The notes: a model not told the origin generated them from the sequence alone. DNA of 64,000 bases from Shouchella lonarensis (GCF_900096965.1 NZ_FMYM01000007.1:124001-188000); one strand, 5' to 3'. Positions 54,303 through 63,253 are shown, numbered from the stretch's first letter. Program-made: numbers and translations.

Positions 54303-55304
54303 ATGACAAAACCGTTGGTTTCATTGTGTATGATTGTAAAAGATGAAGAAAAATCGATTGCGCGTGGCTTAAATAGTGTGAAAGATTTTGTAGACGAAAT
54401 CATTATTGTTGATACGGGTAGCACAGATATGACAATGGATATTTGCAAAAAATTTACGGACAATATTTTTTCATTTACATGGTCGAATCACTTTGCAGCA
54501 GCACGTAATGACAGCATTAGTCGAGCGACGGGGGAATGGATATTATATATGGACGCCGATGAAGAGATAGACATTAAAAACGCAAAAAAGTTAAGGAAGA
54601 AGTTAAAAAGCCGTGAAGAAACGGTGTTGTATATATCTGTTCTTAATTATGTGGGAGAGGAAAAAGATGAAAGAGAAGTGTATCAAGCATATCAACCGCG
54701 ACTTTTCCGTAATGAGAAAGGTTTGGCTTTTAAAAATCGTATTCATGAAACATTAGATATTTCAGAAGACATATCGGCAGGAACGTTTCCTTTAAAATTG
54801 AATCACTATGGTTATTTAAAAGAAAGCGTAGACGAAAAAGATAAACATGGACGAAATGTGGAACTTTTACAGCTTGAATATCAAGAAGGCAATGATCATC
54901 CGTGGGTGATGTATCATATGGCGTCGGAGTATTACAGAGTGAAAGACTATGAATCAGCTTTTCAACTCGTTAATATTGCAATTATGGAATTTGTAAAGCG
55001 AGATTCATTGCCGCCATCAGTATTATATCGATTAAAATATGCAGTGATCTTTGAGTCTGGTCACTATGAGGGGGGCTGGCCAAGTATTGCGCAAGCTATC
55101 AAATTATATCCAGACTATGTAGATTTACATTTCATGAAAGCACAATTTTTGTTTGAATTAGGTCATTATACAGAGGCTGCAGAAACATGTGACCAATGCA
55201 TGAAATTAAAAGAAGATGACCATCGGTATTTAATTTTGAATGGGGCGGGTAGTTTTCGAGCAAAAGAGTTAAAAGCAAAGTGTTTGAAGTCATTAAGGAA
55301 ATAG
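54303..55304 (+). CDS. Family 2 glycosyltransferase with TPR-like domain, sugar cassette
   Basis: A 333-residue protein with GT-A domain motifs VSLCMIVKDEE, VDTGSTD and MDADEE (metal-binding DxD), then a TPR-like helical C-terminal half (about 195-330). It is a paralogue of the genes at 39625 and of the N-terminus at 18048-20387. The ATG at 54303 follows GAGGAG. It is the first gene of a plus-strand operon with a sugar oxidoreductase and acyltransferase, so it may transfer the sugar they make. Confidence 0.82.
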   Translation: MTKPLVSLCMIVKDEEKSIARGLNSVKDFVDEIIIVDTGSTDMTMDICKKFTDNIFSFTWSNHFAAARNDSISRATGEWILYMDADEEIDIKNAKKLRKKLKSREETVLYISVLNYVGEEKDEREVYQAYQPRLFRNEKGLAFKNRIHETLDISEDISAGTFPLKLNHYGYLKESVDEKDKHGRNVELLQLEYQEGNDHPWVMYHMASEYYRVKDYESAFQLVNIAIMEFVKRDSLPPSVLYRLKYAVIFESGHYEGGWPSIAQAIKLYPDYVDLHFMKAQFLFELGHYTEAAETCDQCMKLKEDDHRYLILNGAGSFRAKELKAKCLKSLRK

Positions 55305-55350
55305 TTTGGGTGGAGGAGGCAGCATCATTCTAGATGTGGGGGAGCGAATC

Positions 55351-56439
55351 GTGAAACTAAAACTCGGAATTATTGGCTGTGGACAAATTACAGAGAAACA
55401 TTGTCAGGCGCTTGCATCTGTCGATCAAATTGCTGTAAAGGCATTAAGTGACCTGTCACGCGAAAGAATGCATCATATTGCTTATAAGGTCGCGAATGAA
55501 CAGACGCGTCATACATTTATTTCTTTGTATGATGACTATCGACAGATGCTTGCAAATGAAGAACTGGACATTATTTTGGTGGCAACAAGTTCTGGGGTGC
55601 ACGCTGAGATGGTTCAGAACGCACTCGAGGCAGGCAAGCATGTGATTGTTGAGAAGCCCCTTGCGCTTTCGCTATCAGAATCTAGATTATTATCACAACT
55701 AGCAAAAGATAAACGTCGTTTACTACTTGTTTGTTATCAGAGAAGGTATATGAATGCCATGATGAAGCTAAAGGGAATGATCAATGAAGGATTGCTTGGA
55801 GAGATTTATTACGGTGTTGGTACAATTACTGTGAATCGTTCAGAAGAATATTACGAGCAAGTGCCGTGGAGGGGGACGTGGGCTCAAGATGGCGGCATGC
55901 TTGTGAACCAAGGCATCCATATTGTTGACTTGCTTGTATGGTTGCTTGGAGACGTGTCACAAGTGTATGGGAACATGATGAGAGTAAAACCGTACAAAGA
56001 AACAGAAGATGTTGCCTTTGGTTTACTGCACTTTAAAAATGGTGCGCATGGACTCATCGAGGCAAACACGATTTCTTTACCAAATCATAATGATTGTTCA
56101 CTTAAAATATTTGCTGAAAAAGGTGTTGTGACGATTCGGGGTAGTTTGTTAGATAAAATTGAGTCTTTTGAGGTGGTGGGTGTTAAAGTAGACGAAAAAA
56201 TGTTACATGCAGACGGATTAGAGCGTGTTCGCATGTACGAAGCTTATGTCAATCGTATATTAGGGGAAAAAGAAGACGCTCATTATGTGAGTGGGGAGGA
56301 TGCTGAGCGCGCATTAGAAACAATCTTTGCTTTATATCAATCTACAGTATCTAAGTGCCCTGTGCAATTGCCCTTAACATCTTTTTCTACGGAAAAAATG
56401 AAGGATCATTTTGAGAAGGGGGGTCATTTCGTTGATTGA
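55351..56439 (+). CDS. Gfo/Idh/MocA-family sugar oxidoreductase (WbpB/WlbA-like)
   Basis: A 362-residue NAD-dependent oxidoreductase. The N-terminal Rossmann motif is LGIIGCGQITEKH, EKPLALS (101-107) carries the conserved Lys, and DGGMLVNQGIHIVDLL is the substrate-domain signature. Such enzymes oxidise C3 of a nucleotide sugar before transamination. The start is GTG at 55351 with GGGGGAG upstream. It overlaps the acyltransferase start by eight bases. Confidence 0.82.
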   Translation: MKLKLGIIGCGQITEKHCQALASVDQIAVKALSDLSRERMHHIAYKVANEQTRHTFISLYDDYRQMLANEELDIILVATSSGVHAEMVQNALEAGKHVIVEKPLALSLSESRLLSQLAKDKRRLLLVCYQRRYMNAMMKLKGMINEGLLGEIYYGVGTITVNRSEEYYEQVPWRGTWAQDGGMLVNQGIHIVDLLVWLLGDVSQVYGNMMRVKPYKETEDVAFGLLHFKNGAHGLIEANTISLPNHNDCSLKIFAEKGVVTIRGSLLDKIESFEVVGVKVDEKMLHADGLERVRMYEAYVNRILGEKEDAHYVSGEDAERALETIFALYQSTVSKCPVQLPLTSFSTEKMKDHFEKGGHFVD

Positions 56440-57133
56440 TGAGCGGGCGCAGTTAGGCGAAAATGTGCAGATTGGACAGTTTGTGGTGATTGAGGCTGAT
56501 GTATACATTGGAAATGATGTGGAAATTGACCATCATTGTGTCATTAAAGAAGGAACCATCATTGAAGACGGGGTGAAAATTAAATCTTTTAGTTTGCTTG
56601 GAAATAGCCCAGTGAAAAATAAAAAAATGGCCCGAAAACCGAGGGAAGATTTGCAGCCGTTGGTCATTGAACGTGATGTGGTGATTGGCAGCCATGTTAC
56701 TTTGTACAAAGGAACAACAATTTGTGAAGGTGCTTTAATTGCTGATCATGTCAGCGTCAGAGAGCAAACAAAAATAGGCAAACAGTCAATTATAGGTCGG
56801 CATGCGATGGTGGAGCCAGATACGTTTATTGGTGAACGTGTAACTATTCAAACGGGCACGTATGTGACAGGCGGTACAACGATTGAAGACAACGCATTTC
56901 TTGGCCCGTGTTGTGCAATGTCCAATGACAAGTATATGGCTTCTGGACGTGGACACCATAAAGGTCCGGTCATTCGTGAAGGTGCAAAAATTGGGCATCA
57001 TGCAAGTTTGTTGCCTCGTGTAGAGATCGGAAAAGGTGCAGTTGTAGGTGCAGGTGCAGTCGTGACTAAAGATGTTTTACCTGACACAACGGTTGTAGGA
57101 AACCCGGCTAAACCATTGATTACAAAAAAATAG
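56432..57133 (+). CDS. Left-handed beta-helix N-acetyltransferase (WbpD/WlbB/QdtC-like)
   Basis: A 233-residue hexapeptide-repeat acyltransferase with repeated (I/V)GxxV units across its length, an internal MSNDKY segment as in WbpD/WlbB enzymes, and the usual tail VVTKDVLPDTTVVGNPAK. It is likely to acetylate the amino group placed by the divergent aminotransferase. The TTG start at 56432 has GGGGGG eight bases before it. It is the last gene of the cassette; a terminator follows. Confidence 0.82.
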   Translation: MIDERAQLGENVQIGQFVVIEADVYIGNDVEIDHHCVIKEGTIIEDGVKIKSFSLLGNSPVKNKKMARKPREDLQPLVIERDVVIGSHVTLYKGTTICEGALIADHVSVREQTKIGKQSIIGRHAMVEPDTFIGERVTIQTGTYVTGGTTIEDNAFLGPCCAMSNDKYMASGRGHHKGPVIREGAKIGHHASLLPRVEIGKGAVVGAGAVVTKDVLPDTTVVGNPAKPLITKK

Positions 57134-57151
57134 CGTGAATGACGCTGTGAG

Positions 57152-57190
57152 AGCGATGTGAGCGGATTGCTTTGCATCGTTTTTTTTTCG
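57152..57190 (+). terminator. Terminator after the sugar cassette
   Basis: An imperfect stem around GCGATGTGAGC / GCTTTGCATCGT is followed by a run of eight T residues, separating the cassette from spoIIGA. Confidence 0.6.
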
Positions 57191-57276
57191 TGTTTTTGAC
57201 ATGCCACAAACGATCGAGAGAAGGGGACAATCTTTGCTAAAACTTTTCAAAATAACAATGGTGCTTGGATCAGGAA

Positions 57277-57309
57277 GTGACAGAATTTCACTTTCGTATC
57301 TTTTATACT
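57277..57309 (+). promoter_or_regulatory. Candidate Spo0A-type promoter of spoIIGA
   Basis: TATACT (57304-57309) with GTGACA 21 bases upstream resembles the stretched-spacer arrangement of the B. subtilis spoIIG promoter, which needs Spo0A. Clear 0A boxes were not recognised. Confidence 0.3.
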
Positions 57310-57369
57310 GAAAACAGATAAAGAAAGAGAAGCGCCGCTTTTAAAACAATGCTGCCGAGGAGGGCAAGC

Positions 57370-58272
57370 ATGATTGTTTATCTGGACTTAATTTGGTTGT
57401 TAAATGTCGGCATTGATTATTTATTGCTCGCCTGCACAGCATTGTTATTAAAACGTCGTTTTCAACATGTCAGGATGTTACTCGGTGCATTGATTGCCTC
57501 TGCCATTGTGTTTCTCATGTTTACACCACTGGCATCATGGTTTCTCCATCCACTCGTGAAGCTCGTCTATTCAGCGATGATCGTTGTAGTTTCTTTTGGT
57601 TATCGACGAATGACCTATTTCTTACAAGGGTTAGCAACATTTTATTTTGTTGCATTTATCACCGGTGGTGGGTTGTTTGCTTTACATTACTTTTTCCAAA
57701 CAGATGCGGATGTGTTGGCATATTTACCTGGTTATGGTCTAGGTGGGCCAATGATAAGTTGGATATTTGTGCTCATTTGTGTACCGCTTGTGTTGTATTT
57801 TGCCAAACAACAAGTGGCTAGTTTTGAAGTGAAAAAAGTAAATAGTGAGCAACTGGTCGATGTGGAATGTTGGATAGACGGCGTGTGTGTTGTTGTAACA
57901 GGTTTCATAGATACTGGCAATCAGTTGCGAGATCCAATGACACGTACACCGGTCATGATCATTGAGACGCATTTATTGTATGAGCATTTTACGAAAGAAC
58001 AGCTTGATGTCATCACATCTTTACGAACGGACGTGGATCATCACGATTATCCATTGTTGGCACGGATGAGAATTGTCCCTTTTCGCGCAGTGGGGCAAGC
58101 AAAACCTTTTTTAGCAGCGTTAAAACCTGACCGTGTTCGCCTCACTCATGGTGGAGACGTGTATGAGACGAGAAACGTGTTAATAGGATTGTACGAGCGA
58201 ACCCTTTCTCCAGAAGCTACTTTTCAATGTATTGTTCACCCACAACTTATTCAAAAACAAGCAGTCTCATAG
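57370..58272 (+). CDS. spoIIGA: Sporulation sigma-E factor-processing protease SpoIIGA
   Basis: A 300-residue protein with five N-terminal membrane helices and a cytoplasmic aspartic protease domain; GFIDTGNQL holds the catalytic Asp. It matures pro-sigma-E in the mother cell in response to forespore SpoIIR. The ATG follows GAGGAGGG. It is directly followed by sigE. Confidence 0.95.
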   Translation: MIVYLDLIWLLNVGIDYLLLACTALLLKRRFQHVRMLLGALIASAIVFLMFTPLASWFLHPLVKLVYSAMIVVVSFGYRRMTYFLQGLATFYFVAFITGGGLFALHYFFQTDADVLAYLPGYGLGGPMISWIFVLICVPLVLYFAKQQVASFEVKKVNSEQLVDVECWIDGVCVVVTGFIDTGNQLRDPMTRTPVMIIETHLLYEHFTKEQLDVITSLRTDVDHHDYPLLARMRIVPFRAVGQAKPFLAALKPDRVRLTHGGDVYETRNVLIGLYERTLSPEATFQCIVHPQLIQKQAVS

Positions 58273-58292
58273 ACAATAAGGGGGAATTTGTC

Positions 58293-59006
58293 ATGATCAA
58301 ATTAAAACTACGGTTATTTTGGTATCGATTGCTTTACAAGCTCGGATTAAAAGCGGATGAGATTTATTACATAGGTGGAAGTGAGGCGTTGCCACCACCG
58401 TTGTCAAAAGAAGAAGAAGCAACCCTTTTAGAGAAATTGCCGCTTGGAGATGAGGCGGTTCGAGCGGTTTTAATTGAACGCAACTTGCGGCTCGTTGTAT
58501 ACATTGCGAGGAAGTTTGAGAACACAGGCATCAACATTGAAGATTTAATTAGCATTGGTACGATTGGTTTAATTAAAGCAGTGAATACGTTTAATCCTGA
58601 GAAAAAAATTAAGCTTGCAACGTATGCTTCTCGCTGTATCGAAAATGAGATTTTAATGTATTTACGACGCAACAATAAAACACGCTCAGAAGTTTCTTTT
58701 GATGAACCATTAAACATTGATTGGGATGGCAACGAATTGCTATTATCAGATGTGCTTGGGACAGATGATGATATTATTACAAAAGGAATTGAAGAACAAG
58801 TTGATCGTAAATTGCTTGTGAAGGCGCTGCATACGTTGAGTGATCGTGAGAAACAAATTATGGAGCTCCGTTTTGGTCTGTCAGGTCAGGAAGAAAAAAC
58901 ACAAAAAGATGTGGCAGATTTGCTTGGTATATCGCAATCTTATATTTCTCGGCTAGAAAAGCGGATCATTAAACGATTGCAAAAAGAGTTCAAAAAAATG
59001 GTGTAG
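58293..59006 (+). CDS. sigE: RNA polymerase sigma-E factor, mother cell
   Basis: A 237-residue sigma factor made as an inactive precursor: the amphipathic pro-sequence (about residues 1-27, [17 protein letters not shown]) is removed by SpoIIGA near [13 protein letters not shown]. Region 2 ([18 protein letters not shown]) and region 4 ([16 protein letters not shown]) are intact. It is the partner gene of spoIIGA and precedes sigG. Confidence 0.98.
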   Translation: MIKLKLRLFWYRLLYKLGLKADEIYYIGGSEALPPPLSKEEEATLLEKLPLGDEAVRAVLIERNLRLVVYIARKFENTGINIEDLISIGTIGLIKAVNTFNPEKKIKLATYASRCIENEILMYLRRNNKTRSEVSFDEPLNIDWDGNELLLSDVLGTDDDIITKGIEEQVDRKLLVKALHTLSDREKQIMELRFGLSGQEEKTQKDVADLLGISQSYISRLEKRIIKRLQKEFKKMV

Positions 59007-59088
59007 TCTCGGAAATATTTTTTGATCGTTCAAATGCGTTTAGAGAAGGCGTCGCGCTTATTTAAACATGTCGCTAAATGTCGAGATA

Positions 59089-59118
59089 TGCATATTTTTC
59101 CTCCTGTCGGACATACTT
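59089..59118 (+). promoter_or_regulatory. Sigma-F promoter of sigG
   Basis: TGCATA (59089-59094) matches the sigma-F -35 WGYATA fully, and GGACATACTT (59109-59118) matches nine of ten -10 positions, with a 14-base spacer, 37 bases before the sigG start. sigG is sigma-F controlled in B. subtilis. Confidence 0.6.
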
Positions 59119-59154
59119 CTCCTGACATCATTTTCCGTTCAGGGGGGAAAGAAT

Positions 59155-59940
59155 TTGACTCGAAACAAAGTAGAGATTTGTGGTGTAGATACATCGAAGT
59201 TACCTGTACTAAAGAACACTGAAATGAGGGAGTTATTCACCCGCCTTCAAGACGGATATGAGCCCGCGCGTGAGACGCTTGTGAATGGAAACTTGCGCCT
59301 AGTATTAAGTGTCATTCAAAGGTTTCATAATCGTGGTGAGCATGTCGATGACTTATTTCAAGTTGGCTGTATTGGTTTAATGAAATCAATTGACAACTTT
59401 GATTTAAGTCAAAATGTGAAGTTTTCTACTTATGCAGTCCCGATGATTATCGGTGAGATTCGCCGTTATTTACGTGACAATAACCCCATTCGTGTGTCAC
59501 GGTCGTTACGAGACATTGCTTATAAAGCACTACAAACACGTGATCAAATGATGGCGGAGAAAAAGCGTGAAAAAGAGCCAACAGTGCAAGAAATTGCAAA
59601 AGCGTTAGATGTGCCAAAAGAAGATATCGTTTTTGCGCTCGATGCCATTCAAGATCCAGTGTCACTGTTTGAGCCAATTTATAATGACGGCGGTGATCCG
59701 ATTTTTGTGATGGATCAAATTAGTGATGACCGTGAGAAAGACACAGACTGGGTCGAGGCAATGGCGTTGAAAGAAGCGATGCTGCGTTTAAATGACCGAG
59801 AGAAAACCATTGTCAATATGCGCTTTTTTCAAGGGAAAACACAGATGGAAGTCGCCGATGAAATCGGCATTTCGCAAGCACAAGTGTCTCGCTTGGAGAA
59901 AGGTGCAATTCGGCAAATGAACAAGCATATTGAATCGTAA
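59155..59940 (+). CDS. sigG: RNA polymerase sigma-G factor, forespore
   Basis: A 261-residue forespore sigma factor. The N-terminus MTRNKVEICGVDTSKLPVL matches SigG; region 2 has DLFQVGCIGLMKSIDNFD and region 4 GISQAQVSRLEKGAI. The start is TTG with GGGGGG upstream, consistent with the low translation of sigG known in Bacilli. The reading frame continues 29 codons upstream but those residues are not SigG-like. Confidence 0.97.
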   Translation: MTRNKVEICGVDTSKLPVLKNTEMRELFTRLQDGYEPARETLVNGNLRLVLSVIQRFHNRGEHVDDLFQVGCIGLMKSIDNFDLSQNVKFSTYAVPMIIGEIRRYLRDNNPIRVSRSLRDIAYKALQTRDQMMAEKKREKEPTVQEIAKALDVPKEDIVFALDAIQDPVSLFEPIYNDGGDPIFVMDQISDDREKDTDWVEAMALKEAMLRLNDREKTIVNMRFFQGKTQMEVADEIGISQAQVSRLEKGAIRQMNKHIES

Positions 59941-59961
59941 AAAGGCTGAACCCTATATGTT

Positions 59962-60006
59962 AAAAGGTACTTTTCATCGTAGACAAGGATGAAAAGTACC
60001 TTTTTT
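59962..60006 (+). terminator. Terminator after sigG
   Basis: The 17-bp perfect arms AAAAGGTACTTTTCATC and complement, with a nine-base loop, are followed by T residues. Confidence 0.9.
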
Positions 60007-60072
60007 GCTTTTGTTAAGAAAGTATCGTTTCTCGTTTACTGTTTCCTGTGGTAAAATGTAAGGGAGATAAGG

Positions 60073-60175
60073 TTTCCGGAGGTTAGAAGTCAGATCCGGG
60101 AATAGAGTGAAGCATTTAAAGGGTTAATACGGTCAGTTTTTAATCTCAGGCGGCTGACTTCTGTGTTCTGGAAAG
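60073..60175. repeat. Intergenic inverted-repeat element before pgeF
   Basis: The terminal segments TTTCCGGAGGTTAGAAGTCAG and CTGACTTCTGTGTTCTGGAAA are imperfect inverted repeats with a nine-base perfect core AGAAGTCAG (60085-60093) / CTGACTTCT (60154-60162). It is about 103 bp, the best-preserved copy of the family in this window. Confidence 0.6.
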
Positions 60176-60191
60176 TGAGGTACATCACGTG

Positions 60192-61007
60192 ATGTGGAAA
60201 GAAATATCGACCCGTTTTTTAGAAGCCTCTACACTCACAACATTGATGCCACATTTGGTTGCGGGGTTTACAACAAGGGAAGGTGGCGTAAGTGAGCTTC
60301 CTTATGCCACATGTAATTTGGGATTCCATGTTCATGATGATGCCGCTGCTGTGATTCGCAACAGAGAGCGACTTGCTTCTGACTTGGCGTTCCCGCTCGA
60401 TTGTTGGGTAGGGAGTGAACAAGTGCATGAGACAACGATTCGTTATGTCACGAATAAAGATAAGGGGAGGGGTGCGTATTCGCTCAGCGATGCCCTGCCA
60501 GCAACAGATGGATTATATACAAATGAGTCTGGGATTTTACTCACGAGTTTGTATGCAGATTGTACCCCGCTTTATTTTGTCGCACCACGTGCACGTTTGA
60601 TTGGTCTTTGTCACGCTGGATGGCGTGGAACGGTACAGCAAATCGGACAAAAGCTTGTGTCGCTATGGCAAACGAAACATCATGTGCCGATAGAGGATAT
60701 TCATGTCTTCATCGGACCCTGTATTTCTGGACACAAGTATGAAGTCGATCAGGCTGTGATTGATCGTGTAACCGCCATTGTTCCAGTAGGGGCCGTGCCA
60801 CCGTATCAGCAAGTACGTGAGGGACATTATACCCTTGACTTGCGTATGCTCCATCAGCAACTGTTTCAAGCAGCAGGTCTTTGTATGACGCAAATTTATA
60901 CTGCACCCGAGTGTACATACATTGATCCACGCTTTTTTTCTTATCGTCGAGAGAAAGGCCAGACAGGTAGAATGATGAGTGTCATAGGGATGAGGAGTGG
61001 GAAATAA
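60192..61007 (+). CDS. pgeF: Multicopper-oxidase-fold purine nucleoside phosphorylase family protein (YlmD/PgeF)
   Basis: A 271-residue member of the YfiH/DUF152 family. Conserved GFTTREGGVS, SLYADCTPLYF and CHAGWRGTVQ motifs hold the zinc-binding His and Cys. Family members act as purine nucleoside phosphorylases or adenosine deaminases, and E. coli PgeF corrects mis-incorporated residues in peptidoglycan precursors; which role applies here is not known. ATG at 60192 follows GTGAGGT; an adjacent GTG is an alternative start. Confidence 0.9.
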   Translation: MWKEISTRFLEASTLTTLMPHLVAGFTTREGGVSELPYATCNLGFHVHDDAAAVIRNRERLASDLAFPLDCWVGSEQVHETTIRYVTNKDKGRGAYSLSDALPATDGLYTNESGILLTSLYADCTPLYFVAPRARLIGLCHAGWRGTVQQIGQKLVSLWQTKHHVPIEDIHVFIGPCISGHKYEVDQAVIDRVTAIVPVGAVPPYQQVREGHYTLDLRMLHQQLFQAAGLCMTQIYTAPECTYIDPRFFSYRREKGQTGRMMSVIGMRSGK

Positions 61008-61008
61008 C

Positions 61009-61713
61009 TTGTATCCTTCTGTGAATGTAGAAGAGAATTTCATGGATATTCGCCATAGCATTATGACGGCTTGCGAGAAGAGTGGACGGGCAGCGTCAAG
61101 TGTTCGTGTCGTTGCGGTTACAAAAAATGTTGGTGTGCCGACGATTCACCGTGTATTGGCAGCAGGGATATATGATATTGGTGAGAATCGTGTAGATACG
61201 GCGCTGGAAAAGATGTCGGCGGTTACTCATAATAAAGCGGTCTGGCATTTTATTGGGTCACTACAATCAAAAAAAGCGAAGCATGTTGCGAGTGCGTTTA
61301 CGTATATTCACTCATTGGACCGGCTGCGTCTAGCACAAGCACTTGATAAAAGATTAGATCAACATTGTCCCCTAAAATGTTTTGTCCAAGTAAATGTGTC
61401 GGGAGAAAAGACGAAAGCTGGGTTGCGCCCTCATGAAGTGAAAGATTTTATTGCTGCATTAGCGGACTTTCCATCGTTACAAATTGTGGGGCTAATGACA
61501 ATGGCACCGTTTGTTCGTAATGCTGAGGAAGTACGTCCTGTATTTCGAGCGCTACGGTTATTGAGAGATGACATCCAATCGCTGCAACTGAGTCATGCCC
61601 CGTGCAAAGCGTTGTCGATGGGTATGTCCAATGATTATCAAGTTGCGATTGAAGAAGGGGCAACCTTTATCCGTCTAGGCACATCTCTTGTTGGTAACGA
61701 AACGTTGAGATAA
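61009..61713 (+). CDS. ylmE: PLP homeostasis protein YlmE (YggS/PLPBP family)
   Basis: A 234-residue single-domain alanine racemase-fold protein that binds PLP without known catalysis and maintains vitamin B6 and amino acid balance. VRVVAVTKNVG carries the PLP lysine, HFIGSLQSKK and SMGMSNDYQVAI are family signatures. The start is TTG with GAGGAG 11 bases upstream, one base after the pgeF stop. Confidence 0.93.
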   Translation: MYPSVNVEENFMDIRHSIMTACEKSGRAASSVRVVAVTKNVGVPTIHRVLAAGIYDIGENRVDTALEKMSAVTHNKAVWHFIGSLQSKKAKHVASAFTYIHSLDRLRLAQALDKRLDQHCPLKCFVQVNVSGEKTKAGLRPHEVKDFIAALADFPSLQIVGLMTMAPFVRNAEEVRPVFRALRLLRDDIQSLQLSHAPCKALSMGMSNDYQVAIEEGATFIRLGTSLVGNETLR

Positions 61714-61734
61714 CTTTTGTAGAGGAGGGGTTCT

Positions 61735-62169
61735 GTGAGCTTTAAGTCTAAGTTTAAACGTTATTTTCATATAGAAGACACAAGTGACACAGCGGATTTG
61801 CCTGAGGAACGATTATCTCCACAGCAGCCTAAGAGAGCATCGGCAGTGACAAAAGAAAAAGCAACGTCTCCAAATGTAGTCAGCTTACAAAGTGCACAAA
61901 AAACGGCAAAAATGATGCTTATAGAACCACTTACATATGACGAAGTCCAACAAGTGGCCGATCATTTAAAGCGTCGCAAGGCAGTCGTTCTCAATGTAGG
62001 ACAAATTGAAGAGGACGAAGCGCGACGTATGATTGATTTTTTAAGTGGTACTGTGTATGCGATCGATGGTGATATTCAAAAGATTGGTCCCGGTGTGTTT
62101 GTGTGCACGCCAGATAATGTAGAAGTGACAGGATCGATTTCGGCTTTTATAGATAATAAGATAGAGTAA
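61735..62169 (+). CDS. sepF: Cell division protein SepF
   Basis: A 144-residue protein that forms rings, bundles FtsZ filaments and anchors them through an N-terminal amphipathic helix (MSFKSKFKRYFHI). The C-terminal globular domain has DFLSGTVYAIDGDIQKIG. The start is GTG after GAGGAGGGG. It lies in the standard ylmD-ylmE-sepF-ylmG order. Confidence 0.96.
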   Translation: MSFKSKFKRYFHIEDTSDTADLPEERLSPQQPKRASAVTKEKATSPNVVSLQSAQKTAKMMLIEPLTYDEVQQVADHLKRRKAVVLNVGQIEEDEARRMIDFLSGTVYAIDGDIQKIGPGVFVCTPDNVEVTGSISAFIDNKIE

Positions 62170-62191
62170 AAATGAAAGGTGGCGTATCATC

Positions 62192-62473
62192 ATGTCAGTT
62201 GTGATATTTATTTTCTCTTTTTTACACAATGCATTTTGGTTGTACACATTTGCGTTGCTTGCATATATTTTAATGTCGTGGTTTCCAAATGCTCGGGAAA
62301 CGGCGTTTGGTCAAATACTAGGTCAAATCTGTGAGCCGTATTTGGCAATTTTTCGGAGCTTTATTCCACCACTCGGGATGATCGATTTGTCACCGCTTGT
62401 TGGTATTCTCGCGTTGCGTTTAGCAAGTAACGGGCTTATTGCACTACAAAATATGATTTTGTCGCTTTTTTAA
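62192..62473 (+). CDS. ylmG: YggT family membrane protein YlmG
   Basis: A 93-residue protein with two membrane segments and the YggT signature ILMSWFPNARET and EPYLAIFRSFIPPLGMIDLSPL. It is linked to division or membrane organisation through conserved position beside sepF. Confidence 0.9.
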   Translation: MSVVIFIFSFLHNAFWLYTFALLAYILMSWFPNARETAFGQILGQICEPYLAIFRSFIPPLGMIDLSPLVGILALRLASNGLIALQNMILSLF

Positions 62474-62479
62474 AGACGC

Positions 62480-63253
62480 ATGATGTACGAGCATTTTCGG
62501 GAAACAGAACGTCCCTTTGTGGATGACGTCCGTACGTTATATGATCAGGTGGTACAGTATCATCAAGAGAAGATGACAGATTTTCTTAATAGGCGAGAAC
62601 AAGAAATAATGAAAACTATCATTGGAAAAGATGAAGCGGTAGACCTTTGTTTTTTCGGCGGTTCTGCGCAGTGTGAACGAAAGCGAGCGGTGCTCCGTCC
62701 CAGCTATTTAAAGGATGAGCAGTGTACATGGTCAATCAGTATTTTAGGCGCTTCATTCTCAAGTAAATTTGTCAACATCGCTCATCGTGATGTACTTGGG
62801 GCGCTTATGCAGGTTGGTTTAGAGCGAAGGAAGTTTGGTGACATTTTTGTTGCAGACAATCAGTGTATGTTTGCTTGTGTAAGTGAGGTTGAGGGCTATG
62901 TTCGCAGCGTCCTTACGCGAATTGCGCAAGTGAATGTTGAGCTCTCGCCGTTGCCGCTTTCAGCATTTATCGGCCCTCCTGTGCAGTGGGATGAACGCCA
63001 TGTGACGGTATCTTCGTTACGGATAGATACGATGGTTGCGGTGATTTATAGCCTATCACGAGCCAAAGCAGTAACGGCCATTGGAAAAGGACTTGTAAAA
63101 GTAAACGATTGTCCTATTGAGAAAGCAAATGTCCACTTATATGTAGGTGACGAAATATCTGTCCGAGGTCTTGGGCGTGCAAAGTTTTTACAAGCGCATG
63201 GACTGACAAAAAAAGACCGTGTTCGGGTTGTCATTGGACGCCGTCTTACATGA
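62480..63253 (+). CDS. ylmH: S4-domain RNA-binding protein YlmH
   Basis: A 257-residue protein with an N-terminal YlmH-specific region and a C-terminal S4 RNA-binding domain (about 180-245, VSSLRIDTMVAVIYSLSR and VNDCPIEKANVHLYVGDEI). In B. subtilis YlmH can act on obstructed large ribosomal subunits in ribosome quality control, overlapping RqcP. The start has a weak ribosome binding site and two adjacent ATGs. Confidence 0.93.
   Translation: MMYEHFRETERPFVDDVRTLYDQVVQYHQEKMTDFLNRREQEIMKTIIGKDEAVDLCFFGGSAQCERKRAVLRPSYLKDEQCTWSISILGASFSSKFVNIAHRDVLGALMQVGLERRKFGDIFVADNQCMFACVSEVEGYVRSVLTRIAQVNVELSPLPLSAFIGPPVQWDERHVTVSSLRIDTMVAVIYSLSRAKAVTAIGKGLVKVNDCPIEKANVHLYVGDEISVRGLGRAKFLQAHGLTKKDRVRVVIGRRLT

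Noticed and set aside
57240-57310. Spo0A boxes ahead of spoIIGA
   Set aside because: Segments such as TGACAGAA and TTTTCAAAAT only partly resemble TGTCGAA; I list the promoter as a low-confidence candidate but do not claim Spo0A sites.
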